Part shown: one piece after another, positions 8,903-18,156 of the stretch
Layout of the letters: each line of letters opens with the position of its first letter
How positions within the stretch are numbered: position 1 is the stretch's first letter
Assembly (NCBI RefSeq): GCF_002556545.1
Contig: NZ_CP022685.1
Span: 9,526,001-9,590,000 of the forward strand
From: Streptomyces formicae
Lineage (GTDB): Bacteria > Actinomycetota > Actinomycetes > Streptomycetales > Streptomycetaceae
DNA length: 64,000 nucleotides
Direction of reading: 5' to 3'
The notes under the pieces: model-generated
Told to the model about the DNA's origin: nothing
Database searches by the model: none
What the model saw: only the letters and a program-made list of their open reading frames with translations
Position numbers and translations under genes: made by a program

Positions 8903-10371
8903 GACGACACCGCCTCGGTGGTCCGTACGTGCAGTTTCCGCAGGCTCTGGCCGAGCATCGCGGATCGGTACAGGGCGCTCGCGCGATGATCGTCCATCGG
9001 CGTGCCCTCGCCCCGCAGCACCCGGGCCGCGTTCTCCACAGTCTGCGCCGACCACGGCTCGCCTTCCAGGACGGCCTCGGTGGCGAGGGCGCGGATCGGG
9101 GTCGCGGCCACGCCGCCCAGGCCGATCCGCGCCTTGCGTACGATCCCGTCCTCGATGTCGAGCGCGAGCGCGACCGCCACGCTGGAGATGTCGTCGAAGC
9201 GGCGCTTGGCGATCTTGTGGAAGGCCGTGACCCGCGACAACGGCAGGGGGAAGCGCACCGCGCGGATCAGTTCGCCGGGACGGCGCACGCTCTGCCGGTA
9301 TCCGGTGAAGTACTCCGCGAGCGGGACCTCGCGCTCACCGTCGGCGTCGGCGAGCACGACCGACGCCTCCAGGGCCAGGAGCACCGGGGGAGTGTCACCG
9401 ATGGGCGAGCCGGTGCCCAGATTGCCGCCGAGGGTCGCGCCGTTGCGGATGAGCCGGGAGGCGAACTGCGGGAAGAGCTCCGCGAGGAGCGGGACGCTGC
9501 CGTCGAGGCGGCGCTCGATCTCGGTGAGCGTCAGCGCCGCCCCGATCTCGATGGAGTCGGACTCCACACGCAGCCCCCGCAGTTCGGGCAGCCGGTCGAC
9601 GGCGAGCACGCAACGCGCGCGTCGCGAGCGGATGTTGACCTCCACGCCCCAGTCCGTGGACCCGGCGACCACGACGGCGTTGGGCCGCTCGCGCAGCAAC
9701 TCCAGCGTTTCGGCGAGAGTGTTCTTGCGCAGGAACGTGCTGTCGTCCCGGGTGTACTCGGTGGCGACCGGCGCGGGCGGGGACTGCTCGCGACGCTGTG
9801 CCAGAGGATCCTCGTCGGTGGGCATGCCGACGGCGAACGCGGCGTCGCGGATCGGGCGATAGCCGGTGCAGCGGCAGAGGTTGCCGCTCAACGCGTGCAG
9901 ATCGAAACCGTTCGGACCGTGCTCAGCATCGGTCGACCCCGTGGAGTCGGCCGGATCCGTGTGCGCGCAGCGGCCGGGCCGGTAGTACTCGGCGGCCATG
10001 CTGCAGACGAATCCCGGTGTGCAGTAACCGCATTGGGAGCCGCCGCGTACGGCCATCTCCTCCTGCACCGGATGCAGGGAAGGCGGCGAGCCGGGCCGGT
10101 CGACGGTGGCGAGGCCCTCGGACGTGACGACCTCCTGCCCGTCGAGCGCCGCGACCGGAACCAGGCAGGAGTTGACCGCCACCCAGTCGGTGGGCTTGTC
10201 CACCCCGGGGCGGGCCACCAGGACCGAGCAGGCGCCGCACTCACCCTCGGCGCAGCCCTCCTTCGTGCCGGTGAGGCCGCGCCCGCGCAGGAAGTCCAGC
10301 ACCGTGGCGTGCGGCGCGGCCGGTGCGATCGGTGTTTCGGTCCCGTTGACCGTGATCCGTGCCGCCGTCAT
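8899..10371 (-). CDS. xdhA: Xanthine dehydrogenase, 2Fe-2S/FAD small subunit
   Basis: A 490-residue subunit combining the two 2Fe-2S clusters and the FAD domain of xanthine dehydrogenase. The first cluster uses Cys40, 45, 48 and 69 (GCAEGECGAC). The second lies in QCGYCTPGF and NLCRCTGYRPI. The FAD-binding PCMH domain follows (VVAGSTDWGVEVN, and ATLGGNLGTGSPIGD for flavin contact) with the CO-dehydrogenase-type C-terminal domain at the end. It passes electrons from the Mo centre of XdhB to NAD+. It is the first gene of the leftward xdhABC run, and its promoter lies in the 550-nt gap shared with the divergent chitinase gene. Confidence 0.95.
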   Translation of the reverse strand: MTAARITVNGTETPIAPAAPHATVLDFLRGRGLTGTKEGCAEGECGACSVLVARPGVDKPTDWVAVNSCLVPVAALDGQEVVTSEGLATVDRPGSPPSLHPVQEEMAVRGGSQCGYCTPGFVCSMAAEYYRPGRCAHTDPADSTGSTDAEHGPNGFDLHALSGNLCRCTGYRPIRDAAFAVGMPTDEDPLAQRREQSPPAPVATEYTRDDSTFLRKNTLAETLELLRERPNAVVVAGSTDWGVEVNIRSRRARCVLAVDRLPELRGLRVESDSIEIGAALTLTEIERRLDGSVPLLAELFPQFASRLIRNGATLGGNLGTGSPIGDTPPVLLALEASVVLADADGEREVPLAEYFTGYRQSVRRPGELIRAVRFPLPLSRVTAFHKIAKRRFDDISSVAVALALDIEDGIVRKARIGLGGVAATPIRALATEAVLEGEPWSAQTVENAARVLRGEGTPMDDHRASALYRSAMLGQSLRKLHVRTTEAVSS

Positions 10372-10921
10372 GACGGGATTCCGCTGCGGCGCGCGTTCGG
10401 TCGGTGCGTCATGTTTGCCAATGTCAGGGAGCTTTCTGTGTGCGGACGCGCCGGACCGAAGGGGCAGGGGCCGACGCGGCCGAAGAAGCGGGCGCGAAAC
10501 GGCACGCGACAGCGGCGTACCGGAAGAGAAGAGACCGGAAGAGGAGAGAAGAGAAAAAGGGGCGGGAAGCCCCGGAATGTGCCACTACGGCACAAACGTG
10601 TGCGGCCAGGCACATCGGAACGGCGTGCTCAGCACCCGTACGTATTCAGCAGCCGTGCGCGATCCGACCAGGAACCCAGGCCGTGCACTGGGCGAGGCGA
10701 CCGAGATCAGAGCTGGTGTACATCCGCTGGTCGCCTCCTTTCGCTGGTCATGGGTCGGCGACTACCGAAAAGTAGTGGCCGGGGCCACGCAGGTCAAGGG
10801 ATCGGACGGGTTCGTCCCTCCAGAGGTCTTGACAACTCGATTGGTCTGGACCAACTATGCGCACAGCAGCGGTGGCCACCGTCGTTCACATCCGCCCTTC
10901 ACCTCTTCCTGGAGGCTCCCC
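10372..10921. other. Divergent intergenic region between xdhA and the chitinase gene
   Basis: No gene is credible in these 550 bases. The region contains a purine-rich tract (about 10521-10560) and a hairpin GGGGC...GCCCC (10559-10573). A small palindrome GTGCC-N5-GGCAC (10579-10593) could be an operator for either flank. The chitinase promoter is at the right-hand end. Confidence 0.6.
10829..10858 (+). promoter_or_regulatory. Chitinase promoter with DasR-type (dre) palindrome
   Basis: TTGACA (10829-10834) is followed about 18 nt later by AACTAT, giving a housekeeping-type promoter. Its spacer contains TTGGTCTGGACCAA (10841-10854), a near-perfect palindrome that closely matches the Streptomyces dre consensus built on TGGTCTAGACCA. 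DasR is the GntR-family sensor of amino-sugar phosphates and represses or activates chitin genes. Placement inside the promoter predicts direct repression by occlusion. The match is seen in the sequence; binding is inferred. Confidence 0.75.
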
Positions 10922-12655
10922 GTGGACCGTGTACGTCAGGGCAGACCCGGCGTTCGCCGGAGATTCGGCGCGGCGCTGGCCGTCGGTGCGGCGGCCGCGC
11001 TCGCCGTCACCGGGCTCGCCGCTCCCGCGCAGTCGGCGGACGTCGAAGCGGCGGCCGCCCAAGCGGACGTCAACGTCGCCAAGAACGCCGGGTTCGAGTC
11101 GGACCTGAGCAACTGGACCTGCACCGCGAACAGCGGCGCCGCCGTCACGTCCCCCGTGCACGGCGGCACGAAGGCACTCAAGGCCACCCCGGCGGGCCAG
11201 GACACCGCCGAGTGTTCCCAGATCGTCAAGGTCAAGCCCAACTCGACGTACAAGCTGAGCAGTTGGGTGCAGGGCAGCTACGCCTACCTCGGTGCCCGGG
11301 GCACCGGAACCACCGACGTGTCGACCTGGACGCCGGGCACCTCCGCCTGGCAGCAGCTCTCCACCAGCTTCACCACCGGCGCGAACACCACGTCGGTCAC
11401 CGTGTACACGCACGGCTGGTACGGGCAGAGCGCGTACTACGTGGACGACGTGAGCGTCCTCGGTCCCGACGGGGGCGGCGGCACCGACCCGGTGGAGATC
11501 CCGGCCGTGCCGACCGGACTCGCGGCGGGCACGACGACGTCCACGTCGGTGGACCTGTCCTGGACCCCGGTGTCCACGGCCACCGGGTACACCGTCTACC
11601 GCGACGGCACGAAGGTCGCCTCCTCCAGCGGCGCCGCCACGACGATCACCGGCCTCACGCCGGAGACCACGTACAGCTTCCAGGTGAGCGCGTCCAACGC
11701 GGCGGGTGAGTCCGCCAAGTCGACGGCGGTGTCCGCGCGGACCGGGAAGGGCGGTGGCGGGGACGGCGGCACCGTGCCCAAGCACGCGCTGACCGGTTAC
11801 TGGCAGAACTTCAACAACGGCGCGACCGTGCAGAAGCTGCGGGACGTGTCGTCGCAGTACGACATCATCGCCGTCTCCTTCGCCGACGCCACCACCACAC
11901 CGGGGCAGATCACCTTCAACCTGGACCCGGCCGTCGGCTACCCCTCCACCGCCGACTTCAAGGCGGACATCGCCGCGAAGCACGCGGCGGGCAAGTCCGT
12001 GATCCTCTCGGTCGGCGGCGAGAAGGGCACCATCTCGGTCAACAGCGACGCCTCCGCGACGGCCTTCGCGAACAGTGCCTACGCGCTGATGCAGGAGTAC
12101 GGCTTCGACGGCGTCGACATCGACCTGGAGAACGGCCTCAACCCCACCTACATGACCAAGGCGCTGCGCCAGCTCGCCGCGAAGGCGGGCTCGAAGCTGG
12201 TACTCACGATGGCACCGCAGACCATCGACATGCAGTCCACCTCCGGTGGCTACTTCCAGACGGCGCTGAACGTCAAGGACATCCTCACGGTCGTCAACAT
12301 GCAGTACTACAACAGCGGTTCGATGCTGGGCTGCGACGGCAAGGTCTACAGCCAGGGCAGCGTGGACTTCCTCACCTCGCTCGCCTGCATCCAGCTGGAG
12401 GGCGGCCTCGACCCCTCCCAGGTCGGCATCGGCGTCCCGGCGTCGACTCGCGCCGCGGGCAGCGGCTACGTGGCCCCCTCGGTCGTGAACAACGCCCTCG
12501 ACTGCCTGACCCGCGGCACCGGCTGCGGCTCCTTCAAGCCGTCGAAGACGTACCCGTCCCTGCGCGGCGCGATGACGTGGTCCACGAACTGGGACGCGAC
12601 AGCGGGCAGCACGTGGTCGAACTCCGTCGGCCCGAAGGTGCATAGCCTTCCGTAG
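10922..12655 (+). CDS. Secreted GH18 chitinase with carbohydrate-binding and fibronectin III domains
   Basis: A 577-residue extracellular chitinase. It has a twin-Arg-like charged N-terminus and signal peptide (cleavage near residue 40, after AQSA). A family-16-like carbohydrate-binding module follows at about 55-180 (NVAKNAGFESDLSNWTC). A fibronectin type III domain lies at about 200-280 (VPTGLAAGTTTSTSVDLSW) and a GH18 barrel covers 290-577. The catalytic motif DGVDIDLE places the acid at Glu403 with Asp396, 399 and 401. It hydrolyses chitin for carbon and nitrogen. GTG is the chosen start because GGAGG lies 6 nt upstream and the signal peptide begins there. A dre site in the promoter and a strong terminator flank this single-gene unit. 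Confidence 0.95.
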   Translation: MDRVRQGRPGVRRRFGAALAVGAAAALAVTGLAAPAQSADVEAAAAQADVNVAKNAGFESDLSNWTCTANSGAAVTSPVHGGTKALKATPAGQDTAECSQIVKVKPNSTYKLSSWVQGSYAYLGARGTGTTDVSTWTPGTSAWQQLSTSFTTGANTTSVTVYTHGWYGQSAYYVDDVSVLGPDGGGGTDPVEIPAVPTGLAAGTTTSTSVDLSWTPVSTATGYTVYRDGTKVASSSGAATTITGLTPETTYSFQVSASNAAGESAKSTAVSARTGKGGGGDGGTVPKHALTGYWQNFNNGATVQKLRDVSSQYDIIAVSFADATTTPGQITFNLDPAVGYPSTADFKADIAAKHAAGKSVILSVGGEKGTISVNSDASATAFANSAYALMQEYGFDGVDIDLENGLNPTYMTKALRQLAAKAGSKLVLTMAPQTIDMQSTSGGYFQTALNVKDILTVVNMQYYNSGSMLGCDGKVYSQGSVDFLTSLACIQLEGGLDPSQVGIGVPASTRAAGSGYVAPSVVNNALDCLTRGTGCGSFKPSKTYPSLRGAMTWSTNWDATAGSTWSNSVGPKVHSLP

Positions 12656-12668
12656 CGAACGGTCTGAC

Positions 12669-12704
12669 GAGGCGGGGCGAACCGACAACGGCTCGCCCCG
12701 CCTC
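12669..12704 (+). terminator. Strong stem-loop terminator after the chitinase gene
   Basis: GAGGCGGGGCGA and TCGCCCCGCCTC form a 12-bp perfect stem with a 12-nt loop, starting 13 nt after the chitinase stop. This is a typical Streptomyces terminator lacking a long U tract. Confidence 0.85.
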
Positions 12705-12714
12705 GCCCAACAGG

Positions 12715-13371
12715 ATGGGGGAAGGCGTGACGAAGCAGAGGCGCACGGAGAACGGGCTGAGCTGGATAGCCGGTGACCACAGGCCCGGTTTCACGCTCAC
12801 GCTCAGCGAGGGATTCTCTCCGTACGAGCTGCTGCGCGGCGTCGGCGCCGATGAACGTCACATCGTCCCGCTGACCAACGCCGCGGCGTACGAACTGTTG
12901 CTCAGGGACCAGGAGGACCACATCAGTGACCTCGACTTCCTGGACTGGGAGGACGAAGAGGCGGTTGCCCGGCTGACGAACGGGGGCTTTCTGCCCGATC
13001 CGCCGGACACCATCGTCCGTGCGGGCTCGGTGACGGGCTGGGCTTACGCGTTGGAGGAGTTCCACTGCCATACAGGGGGCTACATCGCGGAGCTGTCCGA
13101 GCGGGGCCGCGCCTTCTGCGTGCATCGCAACGGCAAGGGCTTCAGCCGCGTCGACTATGCCCTGCACGGCGAGGTGGTGACGTCCTTCGAACTGGGTCTG
13201 CCACCCCTGACGAACGGCGCCGAAGCCGATCCTGTGCTTCGCTTCGTGCACAGCGGTGACGCGATCGACGACGTCTCCTTCCTGCGCTTCCTGGAAGGCG
13301 AACTCGGCCTCTACATCCCTTGGGAGGAGACGGAGGCGGAGCTCGCGTCGGCCGCGTTCGACAACGGTTAA
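12715..13371 (+). CDS. DUF6461-like protein of unknown function
   Basis: A 218-residue soluble, acidic protein. The segment GWAYALEEF...GGYIAELSERGRAFCVHRN, followed by FSRVDYALHGEVVTSFE, matches the general pattern of the actinobacterial DUF6461 family. Those proteins occur in many copies in Streptomyces and have no established function. There is no signal peptide or membrane segment. The ATG at 12715 has only a weak Shine-Dalgarno sequence; GTG at 12727 is possible but sits too close to GGGGAAGG. The gene stands alone between the chitinase terminator and the monooxygenase gene. Confidence 0.7.
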   Translation: MGEGVTKQRRTENGLSWIAGDHRPGFTLTLSEGFSPYELLRGVGADERHIVPLTNAAAYELLLRDQEDHISDLDFLDWEDEEAVARLTNGGFLPDPPDTIVRAGSVTGWAYALEEFHCHTGGYIAELSERGRAFCVHRNGKGFSRVDYALHGEVVTSFELGLPPLTNGAEADPVLRFVHSGDAIDDVSFLRFLEGELGLYIPWEETEAELASAAFDNG

Positions 13372-13530
13372 CCCCCCACCAGCGCCCCCCGCGTGCGACG
13401 GCGCGCCCGGCTCCGTACCCCGTACGTGGTGATCGGCGCACCCCGAGCGGCGACACCACGTGCGCCTTCGCCCCGCGCGCTCCACCTGCGCATACGGTGG
13501 GCCTCCTCGCGAAGACAAGCAGGAGAGCGC

Positions 13531-14760
13531 GTGAAGATCGATTGTGTCGGCGGAGGGCCTGCCTCTCTGTATCTGGCCGTCCTCGCCAAGCTCCAGGACC
13601 CGGCCCACGAGGTCACGGTCCACGAGCGGCACTCGGCCGGTACCACCTACGGCTGGGGCGTGACGTACTGGCCCGACCTCCTCAGGGAGCTGCGGGCCCA
13701 CGACCCCGAATCCGCGCGGCTCATCGAGGAGCGGTCCGTGTCCTGGCAGGGCGGATTCGCCTACGTCGGCGACCGGACCACCGCGCACGACGGCGACCCC
13801 GGGCACGCCATCGGCCGCCACCGGCTGCGGACCGTCCTGGCCGACCGGGCCCGGTCGCTGGGGGTGCGCATCGAGTTCGGCAAGGAGATCGGCAGCAGCG
13901 CCGAGCTGCCGGACGCGGACCTCGTCGTCGCCGGGGACGGGGCCCACAGCAGGCTCCGCACGGAACACGCCGAACGGTTCGGCACGCGCGTGACCACGGG
14001 CGCCAACCGCTTCATCTGGCTCGGCACGAGCCGGGTCCTCACGGCGTTCACCTTCGCCTTCGCCGAGACCGAGCACGGCTGGATCTGGTGCTACGCCTAC
14101 GGCTTCAGCCCCGAACGCAGCACCTGCGTCGTGGAGTGCTCCGCCACGACCTGGGCGGGACTGGGATTCGACCGCCTCGACCACGACGCGTCCCTGCGCC
14201 TGCTGGAGAAACTCTTCGCGGACCTGCTCGACGGCCACGAACTCCTCGGCCGTACGGACATCGAGAGCCACGCCCAGTGGCAGACCTTCCCGACGGTCAC
14301 CAACGCGGCCTGGTCGTACGGCAATCTCACCCTGATCGGCGACGCCGCCCACACCACGCACTACTCCATCGGCGCCGGCACCACCCTCGCCCTGCGTGAC
14401 GCGATGGGCCTGGCCCGCGCGTTGCGCTCCGCCACCGCGCCCGCGCGGCTCCCCGCGGCACTCGCCGCGTACGAGAGGGACCGCAAGCAGGCCCTCCTCT
14501 CGGTGCAGAGCGCCGCACGACACAGCGCCCAGTGGTACGAGAACCTGCCCCGGTACATGGGTCTTGAGCCCCACCAGATGTTCGCCCTGCTCGGCCAGCG
14601 CCACTCGCCCCTGCTGCCCTACGTGCCGCCGCAGCTCTACTTCCACCTGGACCAGGCCGTCGGCCGCCTCCAGGCCCTGCGCTGGCTCAAGCAGCGGCTC
14701 GGGCCACGCCTGGCCCGCACCCTGCAGAGCCGGCAAGGGGCCGCCGACAAGGGGGCGTAG
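13531..14760 (+). CDS. FAD-dependent aromatic monooxygenase (salicylyl-/anthraniloyl-CoA hydroxylase-like)
   Basis: A 409-residue group A flavoprotein monooxygenase. It has the N-terminal FAD loop VGGGPASLYLA (residues 6-16), the DxxxGAHS motif (VVAGDGAHSRLRT, near residue 130) and the GD motif LIGDAAHTTHYSIGAG near residue 270. The sequence most resembles the flavin domain of anthraniloyl-CoA and salicylyl-CoA hydroxylases. The substrate is therefore probably an aryl-CoA or aromatic acid, and the reaction would use NADH, O2 and FADH2. AGGAGA 6 nt before the GTG fixes the start. A wrecked acyl-CoA synthetase gene lies immediately downstream, so a former aryl-CoA ligase plus hydroxylase pair may have lost its ligase. 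Confidence 0.85.
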   Translation: MKIDCVGGGPASLYLAVLAKLQDPAHEVTVHERHSAGTTYGWGVTYWPDLLRELRAHDPESARLIEERSVSWQGGFAYVGDRTTAHDGDPGHAIGRHRLRTVLADRARSLGVRIEFGKEIGSSAELPDADLVVAGDGAHSRLRTEHAERFGTRVTTGANRFIWLGTSRVLTAFTFAFAETEHGWIWCYAYGFSPERSTCVVECSATTWAGLGFDRLDHDASLRLLEKLFADLLDGHELLGRTDIESHAQWQTFPTVTNAAWSYGNLTLIGDAAHTTHYSIGAGTTLALRDAMGLARALRSATAPARLPAALAAYERDRKQALLSVQSAARHSAQWYENLPRYMGLEPHQMFALLGQRHSPLLPYVPPQLYFHLDQAVGRLQALRWLKQRLGPRLARTLQSRQGAADKGA

Positions 14761-14777
14761 CAGGGAGAGGTCAGACC

Positions 14778-15527
14778 GTGCCCGGCGGCACCGGCAACGC
14801 GTTGATCGTGGCGGTGCGGACCGTCGTCGCGACGCATTCCGGGTCGAGACCGCTGTTGAACTGCGGAACCGAGTTGATCATCGAGAAGACCGTCATCGGC
14901 CACTACCCGGACCTGCCGAACCGCGAGTACGACGTTGTGGGATTCCTGCCGATGGCCCACGTGGCACCGGCCAGGACGCCCTGCGTTCGGCGCGGCCGAC
15001 GGCACTGCTCTGGCCACCGCGGTTCTCCGAGAAGATCGCGGGCGAGCTGATCGCACGGACGAAGACCTGGCCGCGACCGCGCCGATAAGCCTGGACGGCT
15101 GGTTCCACACCGGTGACCTGGTGGAGTACACCACCCACGACGACATCCGGATCATCGGCAGGAAGAAGGACGTGATCATCACCCGCGGCGACAAGACGAT
15201 CAACCCCCAGCCCATCGAAGCCCGGTTGAAGGAGAGCGCGCTGATCCATGACGCGCGCGATCGTCGTCGGCGAAACGCGCAAGTACCTCACCGTCCTCCT
15301 TGAGCCCAGCACCACCGCGAACGCCCTGTCGGCGCAGGCGCGGGCCGAACGCCTGCGAGCCGAGGTCGACCGAGTCAACGCCGACCTCGCGCGCGCGGAG
15401 CAGCTCAAGCACTTCCGGGGCCTGCCGCGTCCCTTACGGGCCGAGCGCGGCGAGCGGACCGCGAACGGCAAGATCAAACGCGCTGACGTCGTGAGGTCGT
15501 TCGACGTACCGGCCGGGCCGGGGGCGC
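14778..15527 (+). pseudogene. Remnant of an AMP-dependent acyl-CoA synthetase
   Basis: Pieces of a long-chain acyl-CoA synthetase are spread over three reading frames. A VGFLPMAHV segment near 14937 resembles the family core. GWFHTGDLVEY...RIIGRKKDVIITRGDK lies at about 15090-15200. The C-terminal AIVVGETRKYLTVLLEP...EQLKHFRGLP...TANGKIKR lies at 15248-15500. The order is right, but the total length is under half of the usual ~600 residues, and at least two frameshifts and a large internal deletion separate the pieces. It follows the monooxygenase by 17 nt in the same direction and faces the LuxC fusion gene. Confidence 0.8.
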
Positions 15528-15552
15528 GCACCGCCCCCGGCCCGCCACACGG

Positions 15553-18156
15553 TCACACCGAAGTTGCCGCCCTGAGATCGATCACCGTACGCAACTTGCC
15601 GCTGCCCGCGGTGCGTTCGAGGTCCCGGCCATCGACGACCTCGACCGCGCAGGTCAGCAGCTCTTCATCGGTGACCGCCGCACCGAGCTCCGGGATCGCG
15701 GAGAGGAACGCGGCACGTGCCCGCTCGGGATCGGAGGCGTACTCCGCGTCCAGGCGTACGGTCAGCTGCTCGCGGGCGGTTCCCGCGCTCAGGACCAACT
15801 GGAGTTCGCCGCGGTAGCCCAGCTGTTCCTGCGCGGCCTCCACGAAGCGGCGGTAGTGGTAGAAGTACGTGCCGACGCGCACCACGTCGCCGTAGCGGCC
15901 CAGGAGTTCGATGCGCGGGGCGTGGCTGCCGCACGGGCAGACGCCGTCCACCGTGCGGCCCAGGTCGCCGATCTGGTAGCGCTCCAGGCGCTGGCTGGAG
16001 CGGGTGCGGCTGGTGAAGACCAGGCGGCCCGGCTGTCCGGGGGAGACCGGCCTGTCCTCCTGCGGGTCCAGGATCTCCAGGGTGTGCAGGTCGGTCAGGA
16101 CGTGGTGCACCGAGCCCTCGGCGTGGGTGCACTGGTAGCCGAGCGGTCCCAGGTCCGTACTGCCGTAGGAGGCGGAGCGGATCACCTCCACGCCGAAGGT
16201 GTCGGTGAGGATCCGGCGCTGCTCGGGGGTGAAGTGTTCGCCGCCGTAGAAGACCTTGCGGATCCCGCCGTAGGAGCGGAGCAGTTCGCTCTGGGAGTGG
16301 AAGAGCTGCCAGAGGTAGGAAGGCATGCCGAAGACCGTGTCGGCCCGGTGGGTCACCAGGGCCTCGGCGACGGCGGCGTGGTCGGCGCCCGCGGCCACGG
16401 GGATCTGGGTCGCGTTCAGCCGCTCAAGGATGGAGAAGAAGCTGATGAACCCGCCGTACATGCTGCCGCAGTAGAAGAGGTTGGCGGCGCGGTCGCGAGC
16501 CGGATCGAAGCCCGCGGCGAGCAGGCCGTGCGCCGCGGCCCGCATCTGGGTGTCGTAGTCGTTGTTGGTGAACACCGAGAGCGCAGGGGCGCCCGTGGTG
16601 CCGCCGCTGCGGAAGTACAACTGGGCGTGTTCGGGCGCCAGAGAGGTCAACTGCCGCTGCACGTCCGCCTTGTCGAGGAGGGGGCCGGTCGGCGGGGCGG
16701 GGATGGGGGCGGCCTCGACGAGGTCGTCCAGACAGCCCGTCGTCCGGAAGGTGTCGTCGGCCTGGACGCTGACCCGACGGCTGTAGCGCTGGAGCGCGTA
16801 CACGCCGTCGTGCGGCTCTCCGTCGTAGCTGTCCAGCATCGCGCCGACCGGGGTGACGCGCAGGGTGCCCGCCGTCAGCAGGGCGCGGGAGAGCCGGGCG
16901 ATGTCGGCGCGGCCGCCCCCGACGGCGGCGGTCTGGAGGTAGCGGCGCATCGGCCGCAGCGTGGCGGCGATGTCCCTGGCGGGCAGCGGCTTGACCCAGA
17001 TGCTGCGGTGCAGCGGCGACGCGGTGAGCGCGGGCCGGGTGTCGGCCAGGACGCGCCAGGTGCCGTCCTCGGCGGCGACGACCTTGGTCAGGCCGAGGTG
17101 TTGCTCGAGGCGGGCGAGCAGCTCGGTGGTGGTGATCTCGGCCTGCTCGGCGGCGTCCAGGGCCGGGCCAGGACGGTTCCCGGCAGCGAGCGCGGCCGCG
17201 GTGGCCTCGGCGAGGAAGGGCGCGAAGCCCTCGGCGAATGCGAAGACCTCATCGGCGTCCTCGGTGTCCAGGTAGACCACCTGCGGGCTGGAGCACGCCT
17301 GCTGGTCCAACCGGCACACGTCGGCGGCCAGGGCGGCCATCGTCACCGGGTCCTGCCACGCCTCGCGCGTCAGATAGGCGAAGGAGATCTTGTGCCCCCA
17401 CTCGATCAACCGGCAGCCGGGCGGCGCGAGTTCGGCGACCGAGGCGACCGCGTCCTCGCCGCCCCACACGGCTATCGCGTCCGCGGGCGCGCACATGAGT
17501 CCCAGCCATTCCCGGCGGGCGGAAGGGAAGCGCAGGGCCACGATGCGGCGGGCGAGCGCCCCTGTGGGATCGGCGGCCGCCAGTTCGGCCAGCAGGTGCA
17601 GCGCGAACGGGGTGTCACCGCTGCTGGTCTTCAGGACGTTGACGTTCCCGGCCAGCAGACCTTCGACGACGCTTAGCGGGGCGACCGCCGCCGCGTTGCC
17701 GGGGGCGATGTGCGCCAGCAGGCCGACGGGGGCCCAGGCCTCGAAGACGGTCTCCCGCGCGTCGGGCCGGGTCAGCCGCCCGGGTGTGATGCCGCCAAGC
17801 TCGCGTCGCAGCTTGCGTTCAAGGGCGGCCCTGGCGAGCGCGGCAGACAGCTCGGTGAGCGTCGCTTCTGCCTCCGCCAAGTCACCGTTGGAAGCCGCGA
17901 GTTGACCGGCGAGTCGGTCCCGTACGGAATTCCCGGCCTCTCCCAGTGCGGCGCTGAGCGTGTCACAGGCGCTCAGTACGGTCTCGGTCGGCAGCGGTTC
18001 GGCGAGTACCTGCTCGACCAGGCCGGGGAGATCAGTCAAGCGGTCAGCGGCCTCGGCATCGCCGATGAACTCGCCCTGCCAGTAGTGGAGTTGGCTGGTC
18101 ACGTCGGCGTTCGCTTCCCTGCTCTTCGTCGTCTCGATGGTCGTCACGGCGCTCAT
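15553..18156 (-). CDS. LuxC-type acyl-CoA/acyl-protein reductase fused to a PaaK-type AMP-forming ligase
   Basis: An 867-residue fusion. Residues ~20-465 are a LuxC fatty-acyl reductase of the aldehyde dehydrogenase fold: VGLLAHIAPGNAA at 144-156, putative catalytic Cys288 in LDQQACSSPQ, and the LuxC end motif HDGVYAL at 449-455. Residues ~495-867 are an adenylate-forming domain of the phenylacetate-CoA ligase type: P-loop YFRSGGTTGAPALSV, SYGSTDLGPLGYQC, and a C-terminal ACP-like subdomain. LuxC reduces an acyl thioester to the aldehyde with NADPH. The attached ligase could activate the acid or hand acyl groups across. It is the last gene of a five-gene coupled operon and starts inside the LuxE stop (ATGA). 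I do not recognise this fusion as a described enzyme. Confidence 0.85.
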   Translation of the reverse strand: MSAVTTIETTKSREANADVTSQLHYWQGEFIGDAEAADRLTDLPGLVEQVLAEPLPTETVLSACDTLSAALGEAGNSVRDRLAGQLAASNGDLAEAEATLTELSAALARAALERKLRRELGGITPGRLTRPDARETVFEAWAPVGLLAHIAPGNAAAVAPLSVVEGLLAGNVNVLKTSSGDTPFALHLLAELAAADPTGALARRIVALRFPSARREWLGLMCAPADAIAVWGGEDAVASVAELAPPGCRLIEWGHKISFAYLTREAWQDPVTMAALAADVCRLDQQACSSPQVVYLDTEDADEVFAFAEGFAPFLAEATAAALAAGNRPGPALDAAEQAEITTTELLARLEQHLGLTKVVAAEDGTWRVLADTRPALTASPLHRSIWVKPLPARDIAATLRPMRRYLQTAAVGGGRADIARLSRALLTAGTLRVTPVGAMLDSYDGEPHDGVYALQRYSRRVSVQADDTFRTTGCLDDLVEAAPIPAPPTGPLLDKADVQRQLTSLAPEHAQLYFRSGGTTGAPALSVFTNNDYDTQMRAAAHGLLAAGFDPARDRAANLFYCGSMYGGFISFFSILERLNATQIPVAAGADHAAVAEALVTHRADTVFGMPSYLWQLFHSQSELLRSYGGIRKVFYGGEHFTPEQRRILTDTFGVEVIRSASYGSTDLGPLGYQCTHAEGSVHHVLTDLHTLEILDPQEDRPVSPGQPGRLVFTSRTRSSQRLERYQIGDLGRTVDGVCPCGSHAPRIELLGRYGDVVRVGTYFYHYRRFVEAAQEQLGYRGELQLVLSAGTAREQLTVRLDAEYASDPERARAAFLSAIPELGAAVTDEELLTCAVEVVDGRDLERTAGSGKLRTVIDLRAATSV

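Noticed and set aside
10886..12688. Leftward 600-codon frame opposite the chitinase gene
   Set aside because: Antisense to a gene with a signal peptide, domains and GH18 catalytic motif; no start signal.
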